NCBI GenBank assembly: GCA_025459265.1
Contig: JALOQX010000011.1
Location: forward strand, 1-40,231
Direction: 5' to 3'
DNA length: 40,231 nt
Source: Pirellulaceae bacterium
GTDB taxonomy: Bacteria; Planctomycetota; Planctomycetia; Pirellulales; Pirellulaceae
Part shown: positions 9,157 through 18,400 of the stretch, piece by piece
Layout of the letters: each line of letters opens with the position of its first letter
Position numbering within the stretch: position 1 is the first letter of the stretch
Notes under the pieces: generated by a model
What the model saw: the letters and a program-made list of their open reading frames with translations, nothing else
The model's database searches: none
Told to the model about the DNA's origin: nothing
Position numbers and translations under genes: made by a program

Positions 9157-9262
9157 ACCGACTTGCGTGATCTAGGAATCTGCGGGTGGCTGGGGACGAG
9201 CGCAGCGAGCCCCCGGCCACCCCAGGCTTTGGTATTCCCCGCAATCACGCAAGTCCATTCAG
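9157..9262. repeat. Palindromic dispersed repeat, copy 1 (short form)
   Basis: The ends are inverted: ACTTGCGTGAT at 9161-9171 pairs with ATCACGCAAGT at 9244-9254. The inner arms GGGTGGCTGGGGACGAG and the GC-rich GGCCACCCC also pair. It lacks the central segment (GCGTTCTGC...) present in the copies at 18885 and 39867. It lies between convergent genes, and its right end supplies the TGA stop of the M3 peptidase gene at 9259-9261. It encodes no protein. It could act as a bidirectional terminator or be a small non-autonomous element. Confidence 0.85.
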
Positions 9263-11928
9263 CGTTTCGGCGCGCTCGTTCCCTCATCCAAGATCGCGAT
9301 GTTGCGGAACCGCGTCTCGTTCACCACGCCGCTGTGCATCTGCAGCGCAAATACGCCGGCGTGCTGAGCAATGGCGGGATCGTTCAGATCGGCGGTCTTG
9401 ACGCCGTTGACGTGGACCACCACATGCGGACCTTGCGCCGTAATGACCATTTCGTTCCAGCCATCCAGGCGATAACACGCCCGTTCCAACTCGTCCGTGG
9501 GTTTCTGCAGCCACCCGCGTCCGTAGCTCTCATAAATGCCGCCGGTCCCGCTGCCACACGGCCCGACCTGCACCTGCAGACCCAGGGTCTTGTCCGGTTC
9601 CTGCATTTCGGTGCGGATGAAGAAACCGCTGTCACCGCTGGGGCAGCGGAACTCGAACCGCACCGTGAAATCCTGATAGGTCGCGTCCGAGACCAGGTGT
9701 CCGTAGAGTTGGGCATTGTTCGAGCGGCCGACGAACGCGCCGTCCTCCACCGTCCATTCCCCTTCCCCGTTGGTGTGCCAGCCAGCCAACGTACGACCGT
9801 CGGCCAGGGGTTTCCACACGGGCTGGTTCTTGAGACCGCGGCGCTCCAGCAGCGCGTCGATGCCCGGTTCCTGGCCGCGGAACCGTCGATAGAGTTCCAT
9901 CGGTTCTTCGGTGCCGCCGCGGGACAGGATGTGCTCGCGAAAGGCCCGCGCGACCTGCGGATTGAAGACGTCGCCGGTTTCCTTGAAGGCCTGGAACGCG
10001 TCCGCATCGAGCACCTCCGCCCAGATGTAGGCGTAGTAACCCGCCGAGTAACCGCCGGCGAAGATGTGATTGAAATAGGAGCTGCGATAGCGAGCGACGA
10101 TCTCCGGAATCAGTCCGATCCGGTTGAGACTGTCCTGCTCGAAGGCCAGCACGTCGATCTGCTGGTCGGGCTGGACCCGCGTGTGCCAATCCATATCCAA
10201 GACGGAGGCGGCCACGTATTCGGTGGTGGCAAATCCCTGGTTGAAGTACTGCGCAAGGCGGATCTTCTCGATCAACTCATCCGGCATCGGCTGGTCGGTC
10301 TCGAAGTGCCGAGCGTACTGCTTGAGGACCTCCGGCTCGGTGGCCCAGTTTTCCATGATCTGCGACGGCAGTTCCACGAAATCGCGGGCGACATTGGTGC
10401 CGGCAATGGTCTTGTACGTGCAGTCGGACAGCAGGCCGTGCAGGGCATGGCCGAATTCGTGGAAAAGGGTCTCGACCTCTTCCAGCGAAAGCAGCGAGGG
10501 TTTGCCGGGCGTGGGTTTCGAGAAGTTCCCGACGTTGTAGATGACGGGACGCACATCGGTGCCATTGAGTTTCATCTGCTGGCGGAATTCCCCCATCCAG
10601 GCGCCGCCGCGCTTGCTGGCGCGCGGGAAGTAGTCCACGTAGAGGATCCCGATGTGGGTGCCGTCGGCATCGCGGACTTCGAAGGCGGACACGTCGGGGT
10701 GGTACACCGGAATGTCGGTGCGCGGTTCGAACTGCAGCCCGAACAACCGCGTGGCGAGCTCAAATGCGCCCTGCCGCACGTTCTCCAGCTTGAAGTACGG
10801 TCGCAGCATTTCTTCATCCAGATCGTACTTCGCCTTCTTGACTTTCTCGGCGTAGAACCACCAGTCCCACGGTGCGAGCTGGAACTCGCCGCCTTGCTCG
10901 TCGATCAACGCCTGCATTGCCGCGACTTCGTCTTTCGCGCGCCGCAGGGCAGGTTCCCAGATCTGCATGAGCAGCTGGTAGACGCGGTCCGGCTCCTTGG
11001 CCATGTTCTCTTCCAGCACGTAGTGCGCGTGCGTGGGATAGCCCAGCAGGCGCGCCCGCTGGGCACGCAGCCGCACGATCTCCGCCAGGCCCGCCTTGTT
11101 GTCGAGTTCGTCGCCGTGGTTGCCGCGGTTCAAGTAAGCCTGGTAGATCCGCTCCCGCAGATCGCGCCGCTCGGCATACTGCAGGAACGGAATCATGCTC
11201 GGCTTGTGCAACGTGAAGACCCACTTGTTCTGGTGCCCGCGCTCCTGGGCGGCGACGGCGGCCGCCGCAATCACGTTGGGGGGAAGCCCGGCGAGATCGG
11301 ATTCCTGGTCCAGCACAAGTTCAAAGCGGTTCTCTTCCTTGAGCACGTTCTCGCCGAACTGGACGGACAGGACGGACAGACGCGCGTTGAGCTCCTTGAG
11401 CTGCTCCTTCTGCTCGGGGGGCAGATTGGCTCCGCCGCGCACAAAGCCGCGGTAATACTCCTTGAGCAACTTGCGCTGCTCGCCTGTCAGGTTCATCTGC
11501 TCCTGCGCCTCGTACACCGTCTTGACGCGCTGGAACAGCAGGTCGTTCAACTTGATCTCGTCTTCATGCTTGGACAGCTGCGGCACGATCTCGCGCGCGA
11601 TCGCCTCCATCTGCTCGTTGTTCATCGACGACTTCATGGCGAAAAAGAGATTGCTGACCCGTTCGAGCAGCAGGCCGCTGCGATCGAGCGCGGCAATCGT
11701 GTTCTCGAACGTGGGTGCCGACCGCTGCACGTAGATCCCGCGGACTTCCTGTTGGTGCAGCTTCATCGCCTCCTCGAACGCCGGCCGGTAGTCGTCCAGC
11801 TGGACGGCGTCGAACGGCGGTACCTGAAACGGCGTGCTCCAGTCGGTCAACAAGGGATTGGCGGAAAAGGTGGTGACATTCATAAGCATCAACAGGCTCG
11901 AGGCACCCAACGACAGTAGAGTTCTCAT
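9259..11928 (-). CDS. Exported M3-family oligopeptidase fused to a DUF1080 domain
   Basis: The ATG at 11928 follows GGGAG by 8 bases and begins a signal peptide (MRTLLSLGASSLLMLMNVTTFSA). The product is 889 residues. Residues about 25-695 are a peptidyl-dipeptidase/oligopeptidase A-type M3 metallopeptidase with HEFGHALHG near 489 (the HExxH zinc motif with the family's extra residues) and a normal-looking end (YRRFRGQEPGIDALLERRG). A DUF1080 (concanavalin-like, 3-keto-disaccharide hydrolase-related) domain follows from about 699: WKPLADGRTLAGW, WTVEDGAF and SGDSGFFIRTE. Bacterial M3 enzymes are mostly cytoplasmic and end where the fusion begins, so both the signal peptide and the fusion are notable. 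It is last in the DUF5107-GH2-M3 set. Confidence 0.88.
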   Translation of the reverse strand: MRTLLSLGASSLLMLMNVTTFSANPLLTDWSTPFQVPPFDAVQLDDYRPAFEEAMKLHQQEVRGIYVQRSAPTFENTIAALDRSGLLLERVSNLFFAMKSSMNNEQMEAIAREIVPQLSKHEDEIKLNDLLFQRVKTVYEAQEQMNLTGEQRKLLKEYYRGFVRGGANLPPEQKEQLKELNARLSVLSVQFGENVLKEENRFELVLDQESDLAGLPPNVIAAAAVAAQERGHQNKWVFTLHKPSMIPFLQYAERRDLRERIYQAYLNRGNHGDELDNKAGLAEIVRLRAQRARLLGYPTHAHYVLEENMAKEPDRVYQLLMQIWEPALRRAKDEVAAMQALIDEQGGEFQLAPWDWWFYAEKVKKAKYDLDEEMLRPYFKLENVRQGAFELATRLFGLQFEPRTDIPVYHPDVSAFEVRDADGTHIGILYVDYFPRASKRGGAWMGEFRQQMKLNGTDVRPVIYNVGNFSKPTPGKPSLLSLEEVETLFHEFGHALHGLLSDCTYKTIAGTNVARDFVELPSQIMENWATEPEVLKQYARHFETDQPMPDELIEKIRLAQYFNQGFATTEYVAASVLDMDWHTRVQPDQQIDVLAFEQDSLNRIGLIPEIVARYRSSYFNHIFAGGYSAGYYAYIWAEVLDADAFQAFKETGDVFNPQVARAFREHILSRGGTEEPMELYRRFRGQEPGIDALLERRGLKNQPVWKPLADGRTLAGWHTNGEGEWTVEDGAFVGRSNNAQLYGHLVSDATYQDFTVRFEFRCPSGDSGFFIRTEMQEPDKTLGLQVQVGPCGSGTGGIYESYGRGWLQKPTDELERACYRLDGWNEMVITAQGPHVVVHVNGVKTADLNDPAIAQHAGVFALQMHSGVVNETRFRNIAILDEGTSAPKR

Positions 11929-11977
11929 GCAAGTTTCTCCCAGCTTGGAACGCGGCACCGGCCGCAACGTCGCCATA

Positions 11978-14900
11978 TTACTGCAGCACGTCGAGCTCCG
12001 CCACCGACGCAAACGGCTGGCCTCCCACCTCCGAGAGGGCCACCAGCCGGACATACCGCGCCACGACCGGGGTGGGAAACGTCACCGTCTGCTGTTCCAC
12101 ACCGTCGGGCCACGTGCCCGTCACGACCGGTGGGCCCCAGCTGTCCACCGCGTTGCTGGCGTAGATTTCATACCGGGAAATCCGTCCGTTCCGCATGTCC
12201 TGGCGCGGCAGACAGGTGATGCCGCGCAGCTCACAGGGCGTGCGCAGATCGAGGATCAGCTCGTGCGGGTGGGCCGGACTGCCCGGCCCCCAGGCCGTGT
12301 GCCAGATCGTCTGGGGGTTGCCGTCGATCGCACGCTGCGCCTCGTAGCCCGGCTGCTGACTGTTGGCCGTCACCGTCGCTTCAATCTCTTCGAGCTTCGT
12401 AGGCGCGCGGAACAGCTCCCGCAGCGCCGACGCGTCAATCTGTGTCGAGGGATGGAACTGCCCGCTGGCCATGTATGTCAGCAGGCTGTGCCGCAGCTGT
12501 CGCGCCGCCGGACGTGCCGCGAGATCGTCTGTCAGGTCGATCGCACACACAACCAGCTTGCCCGGTCCCACCTGAGCCTCGAACACCAGGGCGAGTTTGC
12601 GGCACGTGTTCCAGTCGTCAATCACCTGGACGACCGGCTTCAACTCACGTGGCAGCTGGTCGAGTACCACCGGCTTGGAACGCGTGCACAACTCCCACCA
12701 CTGCCAGTTGGTATGCGTGTCGGTCGGAAACTGGGTCAGCGCCGGATGACCTGGGTCGCACAGGACCCCCAGCGTATGGACCTGCTGCGTCGGGAACCAC
12801 AGGCGGTTCCAGAACACCGCCTCGAACGACCCGTACGTATCGCCAGCGATCGTGGACAACCGCGGCAGCAGCAGCACCTTCTTGCCGGCCGCCAGGTCCG
12901 CCATCGCCGATTCGTCCAGACTCCTGGTTACCAGGACGTCGGCGGAGGACGCCTCGGGCAGTTGCGCGGGATACACCCAGATATGCCAGTAGTTCGAGTA
13001 CGACGATCCGGCGATCGACACGGTCAGCGTCAGGCGGCTGGCCGCATGCACCGCGGCCAACGAACACTGCAGACTGCCGACGCGACTGAGCCGCCCGCGA
13101 GGCAGTACCACGTCGATCCAGCGCCCTTCACCGACGCTCTGCCCGGCATCATTGCGGAGCGTCCAGTCGACTGTCGCCTTGTCGAGATCCTGCGGTCCAA
13201 ACTGGGACACATCCACCGCAGCCTTGAACTTCTGATCATTGGTCCAGACGCGCCGGGCGAACCGAGCCAGGGGCACGACGGGCCCACAGAAACCGCGGAA
13301 TTCCGCTGCGGTCACATAGGGCTTGGGGTTCCAGAACGGGTCCAGCACGCCGATCAGCGCGGTCCCTTGCCCGGGGAAATCGTGCAGATCGAGCAGCTGG
13401 AAGCCGCCCAAACCCGCTGACCGGAGCATGATCTCCACTTCCTCCTTGTACAACAACGTCTGCAGCCGGCCCGAGGCCAGCAGGAAATCGTGCGCCTGCG
13501 GCAGCAGTCCGTGCTCCGCCAGAAAATCCCGCACAATCTCGAAGTTCTTCGGCTCCAAGACGCCCGTATACTGCCCCATCTCGTCCAGGTTCGGAAACAC
13601 GCACCACTGCCCCGTCTCATGACTGATCAGCGGCACCGTGAACTTGGCGACGTGCTGCCCATAGTCGCGCGTGGTGTCCGGCGCCTGCTGGTCGAACAGC
13701 CGGTGCTGCCGCAGCGGGGCGTGCATCACATGGAAATCACTCTCGGCCAGGTACGGCCAGCCGGAAGCACACGTGACCAGCTGCCGCGGCGCCTGCTCCT
13801 TGTAGTGTGTCACCCATTTCGCCAGGTAATCCTCGCCCATGCGTTGCGGCCCGGGACCGGCCGGCTCGTTGCCATATGCCAGCAGCAGGAACGACGGGTG
13901 ATTTCCGTACGCGCGCAGAATCCGATCGGCTTCACGATAAAGCCACTCGTCCAGCGCCGTGCCATCACCCACGCTCGCACCCCCGTTGGCCCACGACGCG
14001 CATTCGACCTGGAAATAAAACCCCAGTTCGTCGGCGGCAACGAAAGCAGCTTCCGGCGGGCACCAGCTGTGGAAGCGGATATGATTGAGCCCGAACTCCT
14101 TGCACCGTTGAATGATCCTCCGCCACGCTGCCACGTCCATGGCCGGATAACCGGTCAACGGGAAGATGCAGCACTCGAGCGTTCCGCGCAGCTGGATCGG
14201 TTCCCCGTTGAGAGCGAACTGTGTGCCTTGCGTACTCACCTCCCGCATCCCAAACGTCGTCCGACGGCAGTCCTCCACGTCCCCGGTCAAACGCACTTCC
14301 AGCGTGTACAGGTGCGGATGGTGTTCATTCCAGAGCTTCACGTCTCCCGGCCAGGTCAACGTCACGTCCGCCGCGGCCCGGTCACCGTCGAGCGCGAAGT
14401 CCGCAGTGACCGGCGGAGGAGCATCTCCCGGACCGGAAACCTGCACCGTGATGCTGCCCCGCATGCCGTGCGGCGTGCGGCCGCGCACCTCAATGTGCAC
14501 GCGCGCCTGCCGCTCCGTCGGCTTCGGAAACACCTGCACATCGTCGATCCACACGCGGGGCTGTGCCGCAAGCTCCATCCGCCCGATGATTCCGTTCCAG
14601 TTGGTCTGCGTGTGATCCGTGACGCTGTGGGAGTCGTGCCCCACGTTGATCAGCACTCGGTTGTCCACGCGGACCGTGATCCGATGTTCGCCCGGAGCAA
14701 GACGCTCGGTCAGATCGTATTGATGCGGAACGCTCAGACTCTCTCCCTGCCCGACTTCCTGTCCGTCTACCCACACGGTGGTGAACCAGTGGCAGCGTTC
14801 GAGCGTGAGCGCAATCCGACGATCGTGCCAGTCCGCGGGGATCACCACGCTGCGTTGATACCAGGCTGGCCCGACATACGTGTGTTTGGGCTGCAGCCAA

Positions 14901-15403
14901 AACGGCATCCGGAAATTCTCGGCGGTCCGGTAAGGCGCATACCGCGGCAGCTCGATTACCTCCGGCCGGATCGTACCGGTCCACGTCGTGTCGAGCGTCG
15001 GCGGACTGCCGAAACCTCGCACCTGCAGCGAACCTGGCAGCTGGATGGCCTGCTCAAAGTCGTTCTCGTGCCAGGCCTGTGTCAGCCCGACATCCTCGGG
15101 ATCCAGACGACAAGACCACGTGCCGGAGAGGTCGATCGTCATCGTCGCGGGTGCAGCAGCAACGCAGTCGCTCGCGGCCGACATCCACAGGGCAGCCAGG
15201 ATGCAGCACCAGAGGACGGCGGTGGCCGAACATCGAACATCGGACATCGAACATCGAACATCCAATGGAAGGGAGGGCGAGGCTCCTGCCGAGCCGCACG
15301 CGACCACCGCACCTCGGACTCTGGACATCGAGCCTCGAACCGCCGTGAGGACGCTGCTCCTGCGACAGCCGGTTGACCACGGGTCGATGTGACATACGTT
15401 CAT
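11978..15403 (-). CDS. Glycoside hydrolase family 2 (beta-galactosidase-like) with C-terminal discoidin domain
   Basis: The start at 15403 is fixed by a near-perfect AGGAGGT five bases upstream. The 1141-residue product begins with an odd stretch of about 80 residues that includes translated repeat DNA (antisense of the composite repeat), and only then a hydrophobic export segment (AVLWCCILAALWMSAA). The GH2 layout follows: jelly-roll sugar-binding domain (WYQRSVVIPADW), Ig-like domain, and TIM barrel (FNHIRFHSWCPPEA-type strand) with acid/base Glu in YGNEP (about 512) and nucleophile Glu in ISHETG (about 595). Residues about 1000-1141 form an F5/8-type C domain (AIDGNPQTIWHTAW). It probably acts on galactosides or related glycans outside the cytoplasm. 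Exact specificity cannot be read from sequence. Confidence 0.88.
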   Translation of the reverse strand: MNVCHIDPWSTGCRRSSVLTAVRGSMSRVRGAVVACGSAGASPSLPLDVRCSMSDVRCSATAVLWCCILAALWMSAASDCVAAAPATMTIDLSGTWSCRLDPEDVGLTQAWHENDFEQAIQLPGSLQVRGFGSPPTLDTTWTGTIRPEVIELPRYAPYRTAENFRMPFWLQPKHTYVGPAWYQRSVVIPADWHDRRIALTLERCHWFTTVWVDGQEVGQGESLSVPHQYDLTERLAPGEHRITVRVDNRVLINVGHDSHSVTDHTQTNWNGIIGRMELAAQPRVWIDDVQVFPKPTERQARVHIEVRGRTPHGMRGSITVQVSGPGDAPPPVTADFALDGDRAAADVTLTWPGDVKLWNEHHPHLYTLEVRLTGDVEDCRRTTFGMREVSTQGTQFALNGEPIQLRGTLECCIFPLTGYPAMDVAAWRRIIQRCKEFGLNHIRFHSWCPPEAAFVAADELGFYFQVECASWANGGASVGDGTALDEWLYREADRILRAYGNHPSFLLLAYGNEPAGPGPQRMGEDYLAKWVTHYKEQAPRQLVTCASGWPYLAESDFHVMHAPLRQHRLFDQQAPDTTRDYGQHVAKFTVPLISHETGQWCVFPNLDEMGQYTGVLEPKNFEIVRDFLAEHGLLPQAHDFLLASGRLQTLLYKEEVEIMLRSAGLGGFQLLDLHDFPGQGTALIGVLDPFWNPKPYVTAAEFRGFCGPVVPLARFARRVWTNDQKFKAAVDVSQFGPQDLDKATVDWTLRNDAGQSVGEGRWIDVVLPRGRLSRVGSLQCSLAAVHAASRLTLTVSIAGSSYSNYWHIWVYPAQLPEASSADVLVTRSLDESAMADLAAGKKVLLLPRLSTIAGDTYGSFEAVFWNRLWFPTQQVHTLGVLCDPGHPALTQFPTDTHTNWQWWELCTRSKPVVLDQLPRELKPVVQVIDDWNTCRKLALVFEAQVGPGKLVVCAIDLTDDLAARPAARQLRHSLLTYMASGQFHPSTQIDASALRELFRAPTKLEEIEATVTANSQQPGYEAQRAIDGNPQTIWHTAWGPGSPAHPHELILDLRTPCELRGITCLPRQDMRNGRISRYEIYASNAVDSWGPPVVTGTWPDGVEQQTVTFPTPVVARYVRLVALSEVGGQPFASVAELDVLQ
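15227..15340 (+). repeat. Composite repeat, copy 2, inside the 5' end of the GH2 gene
   Basis: Five 7-bp units (CGAACAT, with one CGGACAT) fill 15227-15261. The spacer CCAATGGAA and GGGAGGGCGAGGCTCC follow, then a GGCTC/GAGCC hairpin and a degenerate tail with GGACATCGAGCCTCGAA. The order and spacing match copy 1 at 1-113. Here the element lies antisense within the GH2 coding region, between its start codon and its signal-peptide core, and keeps the frame open (it reads as SLPLDVRCSMSDVRCS on the gene strand). Confidence 0.85.
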
Positions 15404-15462
15404 AGAAGACCTCCTGCTATCGGGAACCGGGCGGCGGACGTTCGACTGGCGGGCGTGCATCA

Positions 15463-18400
15463 CTAACCGTCGGCGAAGCTCTGATGCACGAGAGCTCCGA
15501 GATGGTTTGCATCCAGCGCCAACACACGCTGGAATTGTTCCTGCGCCGCGGCGGACTGCCGCAAGCCGGCGAGTCCCAGCGCCATCAGGTACCGGCAGTG
15601 GGTTTCATGACGCGTCGTCAAATCGTCGTCGAACACGAGGAAATCGGGCAGGGACACCGCGAAGTAGTCGATTTCAGCGTGGTCGTCCAGGTGCGCGCGT
15701 CCGTAATCCAGGAGCAGTGCGAACCGCTCCTTTGCCGCGTCCTGACGTCCCAGCGCGTGCAGGGCCAATCCCTGGTAGAAGATCATATCCGGCGGCTGGT
15801 CATTATAGAACATGACCGACTTCGGTTCGCTGAGCCCCTGGCTGGCTTGTTCAAACGACGCCCGGGCGGCCGCCGAGTCTCCCAGCCCGCGCTGCGCACA
15901 CCCGCGCCAGTACTGCACATGGTTCTCCTGCATGCCGGGAAGTCTGCCCTCGCCGAGGGACGCCGGCCATGTTGTCGTACGGTCCAGCCAGGCGAGCGCC
16001 TCAGCGTATCGTCCTCGTTCGATTTCTAAGCGGGCCAGCTGCGTGAGGGCGAGCACAAACTGCGCGGGGACCTTCCCTTCGCCCCCCTCCCACGGGTGAA
16101 AACGCCGCTGGAGAATGCTGTCCAGCGCCGGCTCGTGTTGACCGAGCTGATTGAGCAGGACCACGCGTTCCAGGTACAGATCGTCGCGTCGCCGGACAAG
16201 GTCGTCGTGCGCATCAAAGCGTGCCAGCCGCTCAGATGCGGGGTGGCCGAGCCGCTTGGCCAGTTGATCGAGTTCATAGAGCACGCGGGCGTCGTCTGGG
16301 TTGAGAGCGAAAGCGCGTGCGAACGCTTCCCACGCCCGGGAGCCGTCGCGCCGCACGTTGTAGTACGCCAGTCCCAGATTCCGCCAGACGGTCGCGAAGT
16401 CCGGATCGGCCGAGCACGCCTGCTCCCAGCAACGGATGGCGAGCTCGTATTGCCGGTGGTGGTACCAGAGATTGCCCAGGTAATACGGTGCACGGGCATC
16501 CTGAGGGGCACAACGCGCCGCCTCAGCGAGCACGGGGATCTCGGCCGTGCGATGGGGAAAGCAGTAGTCAGGCGCATGGGCTGCGGCGCGGCGTGCCGCA
16601 GTCTCCGCCTGGTCCACCTGCCCGAGCTGGCGGTAGTACGAGGCGAGGAAGTAGTGGACCAGTGGCGAGTCGCCCTCGTCGGAGACCTGCTGCAGGTACT
16701 CGTTGAGTACGGCCGCGGCACGTTCCCAGAGGCCTGCTTCAGCATAGTCCAGCGCCAGTTCAACGTAGTTGTGCGACGCGCGGCGCATGCGGTCGACAAA
16801 CGTCTGCCGCCAGCGACCGTCAAGCGCCATCGCCTCGAACAGCACGCCAGTGTTGAACGGGTCACGTGCCAGTTCGTCGCGGGTCGCGTGCAGGGCTTCT
16901 TCGGTCCGCTGCTGCAGGACCAACAGGACAACCTGCAGGTGCACGGCCTGGTGATGGGCTGCGTTGAGGCGCAAGCAGCTGGCCAGGTGTCGTGCGGCGT
17001 CCGCCAGGTCGCCTCGCCGCACGGCGATCCGCGCCAGCTGGAAGAATGCGGCATCCTGCCAGGCGGCATTCCAGGTCGCCTTGTAAAACGCTTCGTAGGC
17101 CTCGTTCCAGCGTGACTGCCAGAGCAGCGTGCGGCCCAGGTTGTAGTACGGTTCGCCGTCGCAGGGATTCGGATTGTGCCGGGTCAGGCGGGCGATGGCC
17201 GCCCGGAACAGTTGCTCCGCCTCGTCTGCACAGCCGTGCCGATACAGCCACCGTCCCAGGGCGTTGCAGCAGCGCGCGTCGCCCGGATCGCGGCGCAGTC
17301 CTTCGCGGTAGTAATCCTCCGGCCTGCGTGTGGCATGCCGATACTGTTCCAGGTGGAGGCCGGCCAGGTAGAGTGCTTCCACCGAGTCGAGCTCGACGGG
17401 AGCGGGTAGGGCCTGTGCCGGCTCCGGCATGCCATGGTCGGGGCACGCGCGGGGGCGCCACGTGACAAGCGGCCTGCCCGTCCGATCTTCGATGACCACC
17501 TCGACGTCGCGACTGCCGTCGGCCCAGGCGGGCGCGACGCGTGCCTCGAACGACGTCGTCGGAGTCCCGTCGAATGTTGCCGCGAAGAGCGTCTGGTCGC
17601 CGGACTGAATCACTGCGCGGCAACCAGGCTGTACGCTGGACGTGTAGGCTCGCAACACACCCGCGTCACCTTCCAGCGCCAGGGATACGGCCGCGTCGAC
17701 CGTGGCGTTCTGGACCACCCCCACGCCTTTGTAGGGGAGGAAGAACTGCGAGAAACTCTTTTCTTCGCCGGGCATGAGCCACGAGAAGTCGGGCTGATTA
17801 TCCGTGTACGCCCCACACATGAGCTCGATGTACGGACCGTCGTCATCCGTCAGCTCGCGCTCCCAGGCCTGCCCGAAGTCGCCATGGCCCCAGGTCCACT
17901 GCTTCTTTCCCGGTGCGATGTGGTGCGGGGCAATGTGCAACAGCCCGGCCTGGCGGCCGTGGTCGTAGCTCCCCACAAAATCGAAACTGCTGCGGTACGC
18001 CATATACGACGTGGGTACCGGGATGTTGCGGTAGCGGCTGATATCCGTGCCCGGCGCGTAATTGACCTTGTAATACGTTCCCGTGGCCAGCGGGAAGGTG
18101 CTGACATCCCGCTTGCCGTGGTCCATCACGGCGCGGACATCGGGTGGAAACACGGACTGATGGTGCTCGTCGACGTGCACGGCGGGATTGGCCCACCAGA
18201 GAAACGTCTGCGGGAGTGCCGTGCGGTTGTACAGCCGCACCTGGATCTCGAGATACGCCTTGCCCGGGTGCAGCGTGAACCCGTGCATCCCTTTCGTGCC
18301 CTGCATGCGGTCGATCTCACTGCACCAGACCGTGCACGAGCCGTCGCTGTGCGAGACCAGTCCGCAATCGACCGGCGCAAACGTGCTGGGGCGATGATGC

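Noticed and set aside
9163-11919. Plus-strand ORF of 918 codons
   Set aside because: Shadow of the M3-DUF1080 gene; it begins inside the palindromic repeat and its composition is that of an antisense frame.
13490-15376. Plus-strand ORF of 628 codons
   Set aside because: Antisense to the GH2 gene, whose catalytic motifs are clear on the minus strand.
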